A DNA stretch of 64,000 bases from Hedera helix (taxonomy: Eukaryota > Streptophyta > Magnoliopsida > Apiales > Araliaceae): contig OX359264.1 in NCBI GenBank assembly GCA_947179155.2, forward strand, positions 58,555,202 to 58,619,201. Direction: 5' to 3'. Position numbers and translations under genes: made by a program. Under the pieces are notes generated by a model that searched no databases, was not told the DNA's origin, and saw nothing but the letters and a program-made list of their open reading frames with translations. Within the stretch, counting starts at the first letter, position 1. Each line of letters starts with the position of its first letter. This document shows, piece after piece, positions 12,600 through 24,083 of the stretch.

Positions 12600-14947
12600 C
12601 TCTTTTCGCTAGGTAAGAAAATTCAAAAACTTATGTGCTTTACTTAGATGCTAAAAACTAATAAAGTAACTTTTTCAATATAGAGATACTAGTATTATGT
12701 TCCACAGATTGATGAACAAGTTGGAAGATAACATATATTATTCTGTTCACATGCATTTGAATTAGTCTACGTGAATCAATTGTAACCATCGGATATGTGG
12801 ACTACTCAGTATTCTTTCCAGAATAACTGCTGAGAAAAACGAACAAGGGATCAATTGAATTGGGTTGTCAAACGTGTGCAGCCTAATGACCGTGTCTTCA
12901 GTATATGCAGATTCCATGGACTTGAATACTCATGGAAGTAAAATATAAGTCAAAAATTCAATAGAGCTGGTCAAGTTCCAACAGATTCTCTCAATCATGT
13001 CATTATTTTATTCTATGGTAGAAAGATGGCGAATGAGATAGCTTTCAGTGCCTGTGTATGATTCCCACCAACTTGCATGCTTGCTTCTCACAAGTGAGCA
13101 TCCGAGTTTGTTCCTATATATTGTTTCCACACTTCATGTCAATGCAGCTGCTCTGCTCTCATTGAAATTGAGCAGAATCTGCCATTCTTTAACATTGTAA
13201 GCTTTTAAAGAAGTTGGTACATTAACAGCAGCAATTGATCAAAGCTGCTGTATGTAGCAGCAATGATTGTACTGCAAAGAATATTTCAGTGTAGATTGGT
13301 TGTTAGTTTGTTTCTCTATGTGTACCCTTGAGTTCTACAAGAAATTTTGGGCTTATTAAATGTAGCAGCAAAAGATTTCAGTGTAGATTATTTAGCAACA
13401 AAAAAAAAAAAAAGATTTCAATGTAGAATGGAGTTGTGAGTTAGTTTCTTTCTGTATGATTTAATTGTACCCTCAAGTTCTATAAAAAGTTTGGGCTTAT
13501 TAAAATCTGCTGATAATCAGCATAACTTGAATAAATCCAACATAGTCATAACTCATAAGGTGGGGAAATTGACCCCATTAGACTTTGGAAAAGATATTAG
13601 TTACAGTTGGAACTATTTATGACAAGATGGAGTCCAGAGGTAATTATGAATATAGAAAAAAAATTCCATCTTATCACAGATCCCCTTGTACAAAAATTTT
13701 TGTGATGCTGTTATATGAACCATGCTTATTATATTTGTGACTGATCCCCAAATGTAAATTATGCTTCTCCCTCCATAAGAGAGGATAACATAGCGGGGGG
13801 GGGGGGGGGGGGGGGGGGGGGGAGGATAGTATGTGATTATACTATATAAAAAATTAAAAAATAAACCTATTAAAGCAGGAAAATATGCATGTCAAATAAA
13901 CTAACAGATAGTCTGTATATATAAATGTACAAAAGTTGTAAGGTATACGGTATGCATGACATGTATGTATGTGTGCACATTATTATACAGCATACTACTG
14001 TCACTCATGCAAAGAGAATAAATTCTGTGACATCAGAGACTTAAAAAGTTAAGAGCTCTAAGATATGAAGGAATTCATAGGGGGCCAGAAGAATTTTGTA
14101 GCATCACCTTTCAGTCCCCCTTTTAGCAGTGCTTACATGCACATGGCTAAGCATAAGCCCTTAACAGCTGCCAAGTCAGCCGGTAAATGTGATGAATGAT
14201 ACTCCCTACATCTGGGAAAAAAATCCTACTTTCTCTGCAATTTTCACTCAAAATGGTATTTTTTTTCCTGATAGATGAACATTACCTTTTCTTCCAAGAA
14301 ATATGTTTTAAGGGATACAAAGGTACAAAATTATGAACACCATAATTCATGAAAGATGTAATTTCTCGTGGAATTAACATTATTAGGATTTTGATTTTAA
14401 CCTTACAAGCACAAATAATTGGTTTTAAAGAACTTAAGCAGATAACCACCATGAATGATAACACATCATTAATGGGATAAATTCTCTGTCAAAACATGTC
14501 TGATAATGGATTGTGAAAGCTTATTCAGTGCTAGTTTACTTTTAATATTAGTAATTCTTCTAAATATTCTTATCAGGACAATATCTGAAGTGGTGTCTGA
14601 TCATGCATGCTGATCCAAAAATGTACATCTTATCTCTAATTTGAATTACATAAATAGAAAGACTTTTCCCCGAAAATTTCAAGACACACAAGCCGATAGA
14701 GCAAGAGAGATCGAGAGGCTACCAGTCTTGCTCTAGATTGACTTTCTACTAATACCAAAGAAATAAAAAGATAAATCTATAAATTTAAAAGTACCAGAAA
14801 ATCATTAGAGACTTGACCAGAGCTGGAAAAAAGAGAAGCCCTTAATACAATGTTATTTTAACATGGCAGGGGAGCTAGTTCTAATATTACTATTACACAG
14901 AAACTCTAATTAATAACATATTTATGTGGAAGTATGTTTCAAGGTGA
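12600..14947. other. Spacer between the two minus-strand glutaredoxin genes
   Basis: No gene is seen. The stretch holds a 28-base G run (13795-13822), an A-rich tract at about 13401-13413, and a CTCCCTAC-type MITE end near 14204 for which no partner end was found. The last part before 14948 is probably the 3' UTR of the CCMC glutaredoxin gene. Confidence 0.5.
13795..13822 (+). repeat. 28-base homopolymeric G run
   Basis: An uninterrupted run of 28 G residues after TAGC and before AGGATAG. Runs this long are rare in plant DNA and could form G-quadruplexes. The exact length in the genome is uncertain because such runs are hard to sequence. Confidence 0.9.
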
Positions 14948-15256
14948 CTAGAACCAGATAGCACTGGCTTCAATGAGTTTTTCTTTAAGAGATCCATCTA
15001 CATGAAGGGATATGACATCTTTGGCTGAGCCTATATATTTTCCGCCTATGAACACGGCTGGGACAGAAGGATTACAACCTAGCCGTTGAAGCGCCCATTC
15101 CATTTCCCTCCCATTTGTGTCTTGATCAAGTTCATGAATGGCAGGACTTGCACCAAGTTCATAAAAGAGTGCCTTAATGCTGTGGCACATGCAACATGAG
15201 CTCTTGGTAAAGATCACTACAGCCTTCTTTGATGCAAGGTCTCTTACTATTTCCAT
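14948..15256 (-). CDS. CC-type (ROXY) glutaredoxin, active site CCMC
   Basis: A single-exon gene of 102 residues. The first ATG in frame is at 15256-15254, giving MEIVRDLASKKAVVIF; an upstream TTG at 15289 extends the frame but is not a normal plant start. The active site is C21-C22-M23-C24, the dithiol form typical of the class. The cis-proline loop PSVPAVFIGG and the glutathione-binding segment GSAKDVISLHVDGSL follow. The C terminus is SAIWF, a variant of the ALWL motif that mediates binding to TGA transcription factors. Likely a nuclear/cytosolic redox cofactor in development, stress or nitrogen responses. It shares an approximately 4.3-kb divergent intergenic region with the plus-strand member at 19605. 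Confidence 0.95.
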   Translation of the reverse strand: MEIVRDLASKKAVVIFTKSSCCMCHSIKALFYELGASPAIHELDQDTNGREMEWALQRLGCNPSVPAVFIGGKYIGSAKDVISLHVDGSLKEKLIEASAIWF

Positions 15257-15473
15257 TTGAACAAGATTTTTTTTTTTGAAATTCTCCAAAGAGTGATCGA
15301 TATAAATATCGTGAAGAACAGAGAAATAGTTTGTATTTCAGCCGGTTCCTGATATCAGACAATCAAGAAAGCTGAGCTATTAGGGAAAACAAGAGGATGC
15401 AGAGTATTATGTGACTGTAAACTCTATAGGAGAAGCTTGTGTATGGTGGTGGACTTTGAGCTTGCATCACCCT

Positions 15474-15481
15474 TATTTATA
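15474..15481 (-). promoter_or_regulatory. TATA box of the minus-strand CCMC glutaredoxin gene
   Basis: TATAAATA on the minus strand, about 220 bases upstream of the ATG at 15256. Confidence 0.55.
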
Positions 15482-18400
15482 GTGGCTTGATAAGGTGATT
15501 GCTTGATTGTTTAATCCAGTAAAGAGAGATATAACAATAAAATAACAGTTTGAAATACGAAAAGAGAAAGTTGTTTCAGATATTTGTTTGGATAAGAAAA
15601 ATGCCCCCGATGATTTTCTTGATAATGACCTTTTGTGCTACAAACAAGTTGACATGTGGTAGTATCACTTATAGGCTAAGGCTACAAAATCATCTCTCCT
15701 TAAATGCCCGTGCTAGTACAACACAGTAATGGAATTATAGCAAAGATTAAAATACTTTCAGACATGCATACTTGCATGATTAAATATCAATTACAGGATA
15801 AGGATGATAGGGGATACGAGGTAGAGAGGCGGGCGGTAGGGGATATATTCTTTATTTTGTATCAAAATCCTTTGTTAAAGAGGGAAACTTTCGGAAATGT
15901 TCTCCAATGCCAATACTTAAGTTATGTTTGTGGTAAAGTTTGAGTTATAAGTGGTATTATTCTCCTAAATAAAGGGAAAGGAAACTGAATATTTCTATAG
16001 TAATCTGGTTACAATGTCAAACTTCTAAGACAATCTGATGCCTTTCCAAGTTCCTACCCTCTTAAGACTTTATGATCAATATGCTTAATAACATAGCATA
16101 CAGGTTTCATTAAAATGCATGCATGATCTCCAAGACCTAATTCCTTTTCTCATAGAGAGCCAAAACTAAATCGATATGTAGTAAAAAAATATCATTAATT
16201 TAGTTCCTCTTTCTTTTATGTTGTTTTCTTGATACTCCCTCTCCATTCCAAAATACAAGATAAATTGCCTTTGTGGAGGTATTATATTTCTTCATATCTG
16301 TTATTACGTGTTGCATGTACTATATCGTTGTTATCTTGGTAGGATCCCTTAGTTGATGTGAGAAAAGATAAGAGTTTTATCCAATTCTTCAGTTCCACTT
16401 TTGGATAACGGTCCCCTCACAAACTCATGGCATATAATTTCATGCAAAAGCATAAAAGAATCAAGCAAAAGGCCACGTAATGTAAATGTCTATTACCAAC
16501 TTATAACACAAGTATGAGCTAAATTATCTCAAAGATACCCCATACCTCATAACATTTAGAAACTCTAAGCTCAAGATTAAATCTCAGTAAAATTTATGTT
16601 CTACTGATCTCTAGTCATTATACTTCTGTTTAGAGCAAAGTATTGCATTTCTCGATGGTTTTTCCTTACATTTACAGGCGGAGAACCTTTGATTGTTCAA
16701 CAGTGATACGAGATAATGATCAAACTCTCTTTCCTGCTTATAACTAGATCGACTTTAAACAAGGTAACAAAGAGTAGCAAAACCAAAAGAAAAATAAAAA
16801 ATAAAAAATCATTATATGACGATCACTGTATCACTAATGGAATCTTCTGTATATAAGCATCTCCTTTTCTTTCTTCTGGATGAGGTTTACTATATGTGAA
16901 TCCTCCTATGAGAGCTTGGGAATTTGCCAACTGCTCGCCTCTTAGATGTCAGCCAATGTATGGTAGCCAACCACGATGGATAAACAATCTTTAGGGATAA
17001 GACATGCCCATGTTGTACATAAATGATGTGCATGTATTCTTACCCCTTGTATGACTCCAAAGGTCATGTTACAATATTTCCTTTTCAGCACTGGAAAACT
17101 CGCAATTGATCATCGAATCATACTTTACCCAACGATGATGCATCTAGATGTCACCTGCAGGAATTTCTTTTGTTCGCAAGGAAAAAGAAAAAAAGAAGGC
17201 CTGGATTTAGATGTCTGATGAGTATTACCTATAATTGAATAGCGAATTTCAAAATAAATGACTTGGAAAAATATTGAAGAACTAAACCTAGAATGAAGCC
17301 AGTGTAATAATAATGGATATAAGCCTAATTAAGAAGATATGATATATGAGAGGATGGCTTTCCAACATTTCTGCAGAAGGGTGAAGGAATGTCAACTTGA
17401 GGGAGAAAAACAGACATGTATTGCAGTTTTGGACTATGTATGTTTCATGAATAAAATGGTCTAATGAATTTTCTTGTTAAGGTCTAATGAATCTGTTGGA
17501 ATAAAAATTTATCAACAATTATTAGGGTTCAGCTCTGAGTTCTCAAATTTGCAGCCAGGACTTTCATGGAATTGGCATATATCTGTTGTCTGTGTTGGAT
17601 TTTTTCAATATATCTGCAACTTTGCATGTGAATAATAGGATTTGTTTTTCTCTTGCCTTGTGAAATTGATGACGTGTTTCTAATCTATAATGTGCAGCTA
17701 AAATTTATAATGCTAATGTTAGACGTTGGTCCTAGCTAATTTTCGTATTTTATTGCAACCTAAAGCTTCAAACATAAAATCAAAGTTTTTACCACTAACT
17801 TTTCCTTGTGATATTGTTTTTCACTCTTCTGAAAAACCTTTCTACATATGACATATTAGTTATGTCATAGTCATTAGTTTTTGTCCTACCTTTTATAACC
17901 ACTTGCATACGCGGTGGGGACATTAGCAAGAATAATTTACATTAAACATGGACTAGGAAAACATACTATACAATAATCAATAATACCAGAAAATGTTAAG
18001 AAGTATCGTTACCTGTTCAGTTGCATGAGATTTGTCTAACTTAGGCAATCAAATAATTGGTATTGCTAGATATGCTGCGAGCTAACATTCAACAGCATAA
18101 CCCTTTCCTCTCTTTGTTGCGATGATTCTTTGGTATGGTTAGGATTCTGGAATTCTGTTTTGATATAAATTGCTGCACACAGCTAAACCAAAGCATTAAA
18201 TTTCAAGAATCATCAACATAAATTGGAATGTGGAATTTAGAAGTAATATTTTAGCCTACGGTATCAAATTAGTCTTGTCTTGAACTCTATTAGGAAGCTC
18301 TGGTTGGGAACAGGATTTCAAATGAACTATCCTGTTCGAATCCAAATATTTCACTTAACTCATTGAGACCTTAGAAGGGAGTGAAGCGTGCATTAAACAG

Positions 18401-19472
18401 AAGCCAGATAACAATTTTCTGCTAGGGCGAATAAGTGGTTCATTAGATTAGTATTTGATATCTTCACTAATTTATCCACAGTCCTGCTTGATCTTTTCCA
18501 TTTGTAATGCACTGTTTTAGGCACAGTCATAAACTTCTATGTATATATATTAGCTGAACCATTTCACCAGCTCAGAGCCTCTAGCCTGTTGATTGGTCAT
18601 TATTATCTTAGGTGGCCAGTTCCACACAAAACTAACCAAAACCAGACAAATTACTATATTGAAGGTTATTCTGATTTAGGTTGGTAAAATTTAATGAACT
18701 GATCAATCTCTAATCCAGTATCCAACTTTTGTGCAGTGACTCTCAGCAGACAAGGACATATAACTCGCTCAGTTCTTGAAAACGCATTCACATTAGGATA
18801 TAGTTTCATACTTTGGACACCTCAGTTATCACGGGAAAAGAAAAAGGAAAAAAAATCTTCTGAATTTCATCAACCTTGAAGGGTTTTACACTTCAACTTG
18901 AGCACACTGGTATTGTACACAAGGGAAATAAAAAGCCACATAATTGATGTCTACATCCATCATGGAAATTGACATGCTGAGTTTGTGGAGGTTTGCAGCT
19001 TACTACTATAAAAATTGGTTTACTTTTCGCTTAGGCAAACATTAATATGGGTAAATAAATATCAAAATTCAAGAGTCTTGTAGAACTCTCATCTTCACAG
19101 AGCGAATATCTTAGCACATGGCTTTCGTTTTCCAGAAGCAGAAGTGGATATTGTGGTAGGTCCTAAAGGAATCTTCTTCTCCTCTTGTACGGATTTCATA
19201 CAGATTTTAGTTATCCCCATGCTCAGTCACGTTTGATAAGCATCTCTTTTGTCCGAAATTTTGTTTTTATTGTTGCTTCATCACCTTCCTTTTGGTCTTC
19301 TTGATCTGAACAGGACGAGAATCTAGTTGAAAAGGCTACTCAATTGGATAAACACAATAACTTTCTCCACCTAAATGAATGCTCCAAAATGGAAAAGCCA
19401 TATAATGAATAAAAATATAATCAAAATATCTCTAACGAGAATTTTTTTTCTCGCTCCAGTGCAAAAAACATC
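15482..19472. other. Divergent intergenic region between glutaredoxin genes
   Basis: About 4 kb with no convincing coding region. The frame at 15704-15943 has no family features. A CTCCCTCTCC MITE-like end occurs near 16235 with no matched second end. Both flanking glutaredoxin genes are transcribed away from this stretch, so it contains both promoters. Confidence 0.5.
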
Positions 19473-19480
19473 TATATATA
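19473..19480 (+). promoter_or_regulatory. TATA box of the CSMS glutaredoxin gene
   Basis: TATATATA about 130 bases upstream of the ATG at 19605. The surrounding TCTATATATAGTC and the following GGGAGCTCAAG are shared with the promoter of the glutaredoxin gene at 23031. Confidence 0.7.
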
Positions 19481-19604
19481 GTCTGTGGGAGCTCAAGTTC
19501 CCCACAACCAAGTTTTAGCTATATATCAAGCCTATTACTAGAGTTTTCTTTAACTCTTCCACTTTCGTTTAGCTAATTATCTTTCATATTTCTCAGCTGC
19601 ACCA

Positions 19605-19913
19605 ATGGCAATGGTCACAAGTTTGGGTGCTGAATATCCAGTGGTGATTTTTAGCAAAAGCTCCTGCTCCATGTCCCACTCCATTAAGACACTGATATGC
19701 AGTTTTGGGGCAAACCCCACAGTTTATGAGATTGATGAACATCCAAATGGACAGCAAATGGAAAGGGAACTGAAGGGATTAGGCCGAAAGCCAAGCATAC
19801 CAGCTGTTTTCATAGGGCAGGAGATGATTGGTGGTTCGAGTGAGGTCTTTAGCCTCCACCTCAAGGGCAAGCTAGTTCCACTGCTCTTAAATGCTAATGC
19901 TATATGGGTGTAA
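19605..19913 (+). CDS. CC-type glutaredoxin homologue with altered active site CSMS
   Basis: A single-exon gene of 102 residues starting MAMVTSLGAEYPVVIF. It is closely related to the gene at 23031, sharing most of the sequence including GANPTVYE and LGRKPS-PAVFIG. The active site is C21-S22-M23-S24, so both the second and fourth positions are serine and only one cysteine remains. The CC signature of the class is therefore lost, although the protein clearly belongs to it. Monothiol variants such as CCMS are known in this class; CSMS is less usual. The cis-proline loop, the glutathione-site segment and an ALWL-like tail (AIWV) are kept. Intact length and promoter argue against a pseudogene; a mainly non-catalytic, TGA-binding role is possible. 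Confidence 0.92.
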   Translation: MAMVTSLGAEYPVVIFSKSSCSMSHSIKTLICSFGANPTVYEIDEHPNGQQMERELKGLGRKPSIPAVFIGQEMIGGSSEVFSLHLKGKLVPLLLNANAIWV

Positions 19914-22868
19914 GAAGGCTGATTAAACTCAGAGCAGTAGTGTTTTTCTTAACACGAGAAGCGGTTTATTTGATTCACTAATGTATAGAAGAACAGCAAC
20001 TGTATGAGTAGTCATTAGCCTATCTTTCTTGCACCAAACTTTGTGAAGAAGCTACATATGTTTTAACTCCGTATGTAACTTCTCTTAATAATTCATGCTT
20101 GAACATGATTAATGATCTAAACTTTCATTTTGATGGTTTTTCCTATATCAGCTTGTGATCTTTCATAGAATATTAACAAATGTCTTCCAAAATTTCATGA
20201 AAAAGGTTAATGCATCTAGCCAATATTAACTCCTCCAAAAAATGTCCTAAAAGATTATGCAGCCCAACATTAGTGTCAATAAAAAGATAACTCTTTTGTG
20301 AAACACAGGGAGTACTATCTACATATGCGTATATTATTAATTAATACAGTTGTTGAAAATTTCATCAACCAAAGTTGTCATATCGGCATTTACTCATTTA
20401 GCACCCAATGTTTTGTGAAATGTAGCATACATTCGTGCACAAATAATACAGAAAATTATAACTAGACTGATGGTAGGGCATGGGCTTAAGGCCCAAAAAT
20501 GGAGGCCTGGAGTACACAACCCAAGGGACCCACTTAATATAGGGAAATCGAGCACCAAAGTTACAGTCCCGGGTCCCACAAGTCATGATCAATGTACTTT
20601 TAATGGGACATGTCTGTGTCACCCACATGGGCTGGTCCCAATTGTTCATTGATAGAACGTACCAAAGAGACAAATCTCACTATCGTGATCTATAAAAGAA
20701 ATCCTTTTACAATTAATGTTAGTGAGATTTAGACACTCTTTACATTTGAAAACCTTAGAATTGTATCTTATTTTCCCCCCCACTTACTAGTACATTCATC
20801 GAAGGCGTACCACAGTAGCCAAAAGTTGTTCATTAACCATCATGAGAACGTGTTGTGCAAGTCCAGTACAACATGGGGATTAACCAGAGACAACTACCTG
20901 AAGGATAGGACATCATCAACTGAAAAGGAGGTAGTAATCGGAGTAAAATCTTAATTTCAAAGAATTTTGAATAACAAGGAACAACAAAATAAAGGTTCAA
21001 TCATATGGATAATAAAGGTATTTATTTCAACTTAGATAACTGGCCCTTCGGTTTCTCTTTAGCCAGTTATGCTACTTGAATCCACTAGTTTAGATTGCAT
21101 AACATCTTTTCTTTATAGGTTCTTGCAGGTACATGGCATAATTTGATACCAGAAAGACAAAATGTACCATATCGTACGAACCCATAAACTTTGATAATAT
21201 CATCAGATAAATCAGAGAAAGAGATGCATTGGTAACCATGACTCATACTGGGCACAGAATGCCAAAAAGGAAAAAAAGTGAAACCAATAGTCCATAGATT
21301 TGACTTGGCAAAAAAAAAAAAAAAATAGTTCATAAACTTGATCTCAAATTCTGGAGAATATTGATGAAATAGATGAAAGAAAATTATTTGGGTAGCATAA
21401 TTCTTTATGCAAGTGATCTTTCAAAATGACAAGGAATCATAATCTTCAAAATTAGCAAGCAGTACTTTAAATGGAAATATTATATTATCATGTTGGTGTT
21501 ACTTTCTTATGCTACAGTCACTAATAATATCCCTATGCTTTGATTGAATGAACAGCGTTTGCTGCACAGTATGCAACTTTTCAAATCAAGAAAATATCAT
21601 TTGATGCCCAAACAAGCATATTTTCTGAAGAATCACTGGATCATTAGAATATCATCAAAGTACTACATATGTTATTAATACTCTAATCATGTGAAATGTT
21701 TTATGCTGATAATGTATAGTGTATGCTGCAGCATATTTCTTCCCTCTGCATTCTGAAAAAGTTGATAACGTGTAGATCCTCAAGGTATCTTCACCCTCCT
21801 AGCATGGCGGCTATGGGATTTTTTAAATTCCCCCATCCCACAAAAAGAATCCCATTTGCAAAAAAATTCCTCAAAAAGAGTCAGTTTTGTATTGATAGTA
21901 GTGTAAAATGATACAATTTTCTCAAATTTATCGTCATAATTTCATTATCATGCCATTAATACTAAACTAACACCTAATCTTTCAGGGGTAAACATGGAAC
22001 AAAAATACATTATTTTTTTTTTTTTGTAAATGAAACTCTTTTGTCGAACGGAGGTAGTATGTTGCATGCTAAATTACCTTTTGATATATTGGCTTTCCTA
22101 GTCACTCTGTTAACTTTTGGTTTTCACTATTAATTTTAGCTAGATAAGAATCTTATTATTGAAAGAAAAGGCTACCAATTTGACAAACCCAATCTCTTTG
22201 TCCACCTAGTAGTTGCTCGAAGATGAATCTAACAGCTCACTTTACAATTAATATATATGAACAAGATAGAAAAAAGATATGATAAATTCAATGAGAAGTA
22301 GTCATATGGACCTTAATGAATCTTGTTATCCTTCATGTTATAACTGCAGAAAGAGCTCATTCCTTATATCGATAACTAGCTAGACCAAAAGAAAAAGAAA
22401 AAGATTAAAGAAATAAACAAATTAAAAAGGAGAAGTCAAGTATTATTGGCTAATTAAGTTGAACTTGATGAATCACTTTAAGAATATATAGCCTTAACAA
22501 GGTACAGTTCTATTTTCTAAATATATTCTTAACATTTTTTAAAAATATAGCAGTGGTAACATGATTGTATTCGATTTACCTAAAATTTAGCATGTCAGGA
22601 ATTTCATTTCACATTATATAGTCTAAAACTATAAATGTACGTATCTCTAATTTTGGTCAACTAAAAAGAAAAGTGTTCTCTCTAGAAGCACGGAGGGTGT
22701 ACTTTTTTGCAACTTGTTATTCCTTGAAGATTGTCTCTATCAAGCAATGATTTGGAAATCTGGGAATCCACTCGAGTATTTTCAGAATGATTTATTCTCT
22801 CCTTTTTTCCAGTTGATAATCTAACAGATACCTCTAGCAGCGCAACTCGACAGTGTCTAGACTATCTC
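19914..22868. other. Spacer between the two plus-strand glutaredoxin genes
   Basis: No gene is seen; overlapping frames at 20394-20673 are on both strands and lack features. A MITE lies at 21824-22059, and a lone GGGAGTA-type MITE end sits near 20310. From about 22110 the sequence resembles the upstream region of the gene at 19605 in short blocks, consistent with tandem duplication. Confidence 0.5.
21824..22059. mobile_element. Stowaway-like MITE
   Basis: The left end TTCCCCCATCCCACAAAAAG continues to AATCCCATTTGCAAAAA. The reverse complement of the right end gives CTACCTCCGTTCGACAAAAG continuing to AGTTTCATTTACAAAAA. A TA lies beside each end. The size is about 235 bp. Confidence 0.6.
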
Positions 22869-22876
22869 TATATATA
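22869..22876 (+). promoter_or_regulatory. TATA box of the plus-strand CCMC glutaredoxin gene
   Basis: TATATATA about 160 bases upstream of the ATG at 23031, embedded in TCTATATATAGTC, with GGGAGCTCAAG downstream exactly as in the promoter of the gene at 19605. Confidence 0.7.
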
Positions 22877-23030
22877 GTCCCTATGGGAGCTCAAGCTCAT
22901 CAAAACCAAGTGTTAGCTCCTTAACAAGCCTAATCTCTAATTGCTCGAGTTAGCCATCTCTTACTTATTAGCAAACTCATTTAGACGAATTCTCTCTTTT
23001 TTCTTATTCCTCAGTCGTTGCAGCTAGAAA

Positions 23031-23339
23031 ATGGCCACAGTCACAATATTAGGGGCTGAATATCCAGTGGTGATATTCAGCAAAAGCTCTTGCTGCATGT
23101 GTTTCAGCATCAAGACATTGATCAGCAATTTTGGTGCAAACCCAACAGTTTACGAGCTCGATGAACTGCCAAATGGACAGCAAATGGAGAAAGAACTCAA
23201 AGCATTAGGACGTAAGCCCAGTGTACCAGCTGTTTTCATAGGGAATGAGCTGATTGGTGGTCCTGATGAGGTCATGAGTCTCCATGTCAAGGGCCAGTTA
23301 GTTCCATTGCTCTTAAGGGCTAAAGCTATATGGGTATAG
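23031..23339 (+). CDS. CC-type (ROXY) glutaredoxin, active site CCMC
   Basis: A single-exon gene of 102 residues starting MATVTILGAEYPVVIF. The active site is C21-C22-M23-C24, the standard dithiol form. The cis-proline loop PSVPAVFIGN, the glutathione-binding segment GGPDEVMSLHVKGQL and the C-terminal AIWV, an ALWL-type tail for TGA factor interaction, are all present. It is the tandem sister of the gene at 19605 and keeps the ancestral active site. The LGRKPS stretch replaces the LGCxPS of the two minus-strand members, a difference the pair shares. Expected role: thiol redox and transcriptional cofactor. Confidence 0.95.
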   Translation: MATVTILGAEYPVVIFSKSSCCMCFSIKTLISNFGANPTVYELDELPNGQQMEKELKALGRKPSVPAVFIGNELIGGPDEVMSLHVKGQLVPLLLRAKAIWV

Positions 23340-24027
23340 AAATATTAGTTGTTATCTTCACTTTTAAGAGCGGTTTTTTGTACACTTCGAGGACAATCTA
23401 TATATATATGTATATATATATATATATGTATGTATGTATGAGCTCCAATGTAACTTTCCTTTTTCTAATGAAATGACACTATTAGTTATAAAAATCAGTC
23501 AAGTTATTGTTTTAAATTGATATGAAAAAATTAAAAATATTTAACATACATCTTGTCTGTCTCATAATTCTAACGGTCTTTTTTAAAAAAAGATAAATAT
23601 ATTTTTAGGATCAATTTACACGTCAACCGAGACTAAATTTCTCGCCGAACGATCGTAAGGGCGTAAACCCCTCCCCTCCCAAATACATATCGTAAGCCCT
23701 AAATGCAATCCTAGCTATTGGTAAAAAGCAGTTGTTTAGAAAAAAGATGAATCACAAGTCATGCTCTTCGAGTTATCTAGGACATACTATGCTAGTAACC
23801 GCTATCCTCTAGTGTTTTCTCTATTGGGCATCTAAGAGAAGACATTGTTTTAAAGGTCTATTGTCTGTATTTCTGTCTTTTTTCCATGAGAAAAAGAGAA
23901 ATGGGGGGAATATAAGTTCAAACAAGTTGCAGAAAATGCTTGCATCTCAAAAGGATGTCAAAAAATTGATCTCTGCTATGCTAAGCTTAAGTCGACACAT
24001 TTCTTCTACTTTATCTATCTATATCTA

Positions 24028-24083
<56 letters not shown>

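Noticed and set aside
15257..15289. N-terminal extension of the CCMC glutaredoxin from a TTG
   Set aside because: TTG is not a normal plant start; the ATG at 15256 gives the family's standard 102 residues.
20229..20314. Very short MITE-like pair of ends
   Set aside because: The right end (GGGAGTA) is clear, but the left end matches weakly over 86 bp; could be chance.
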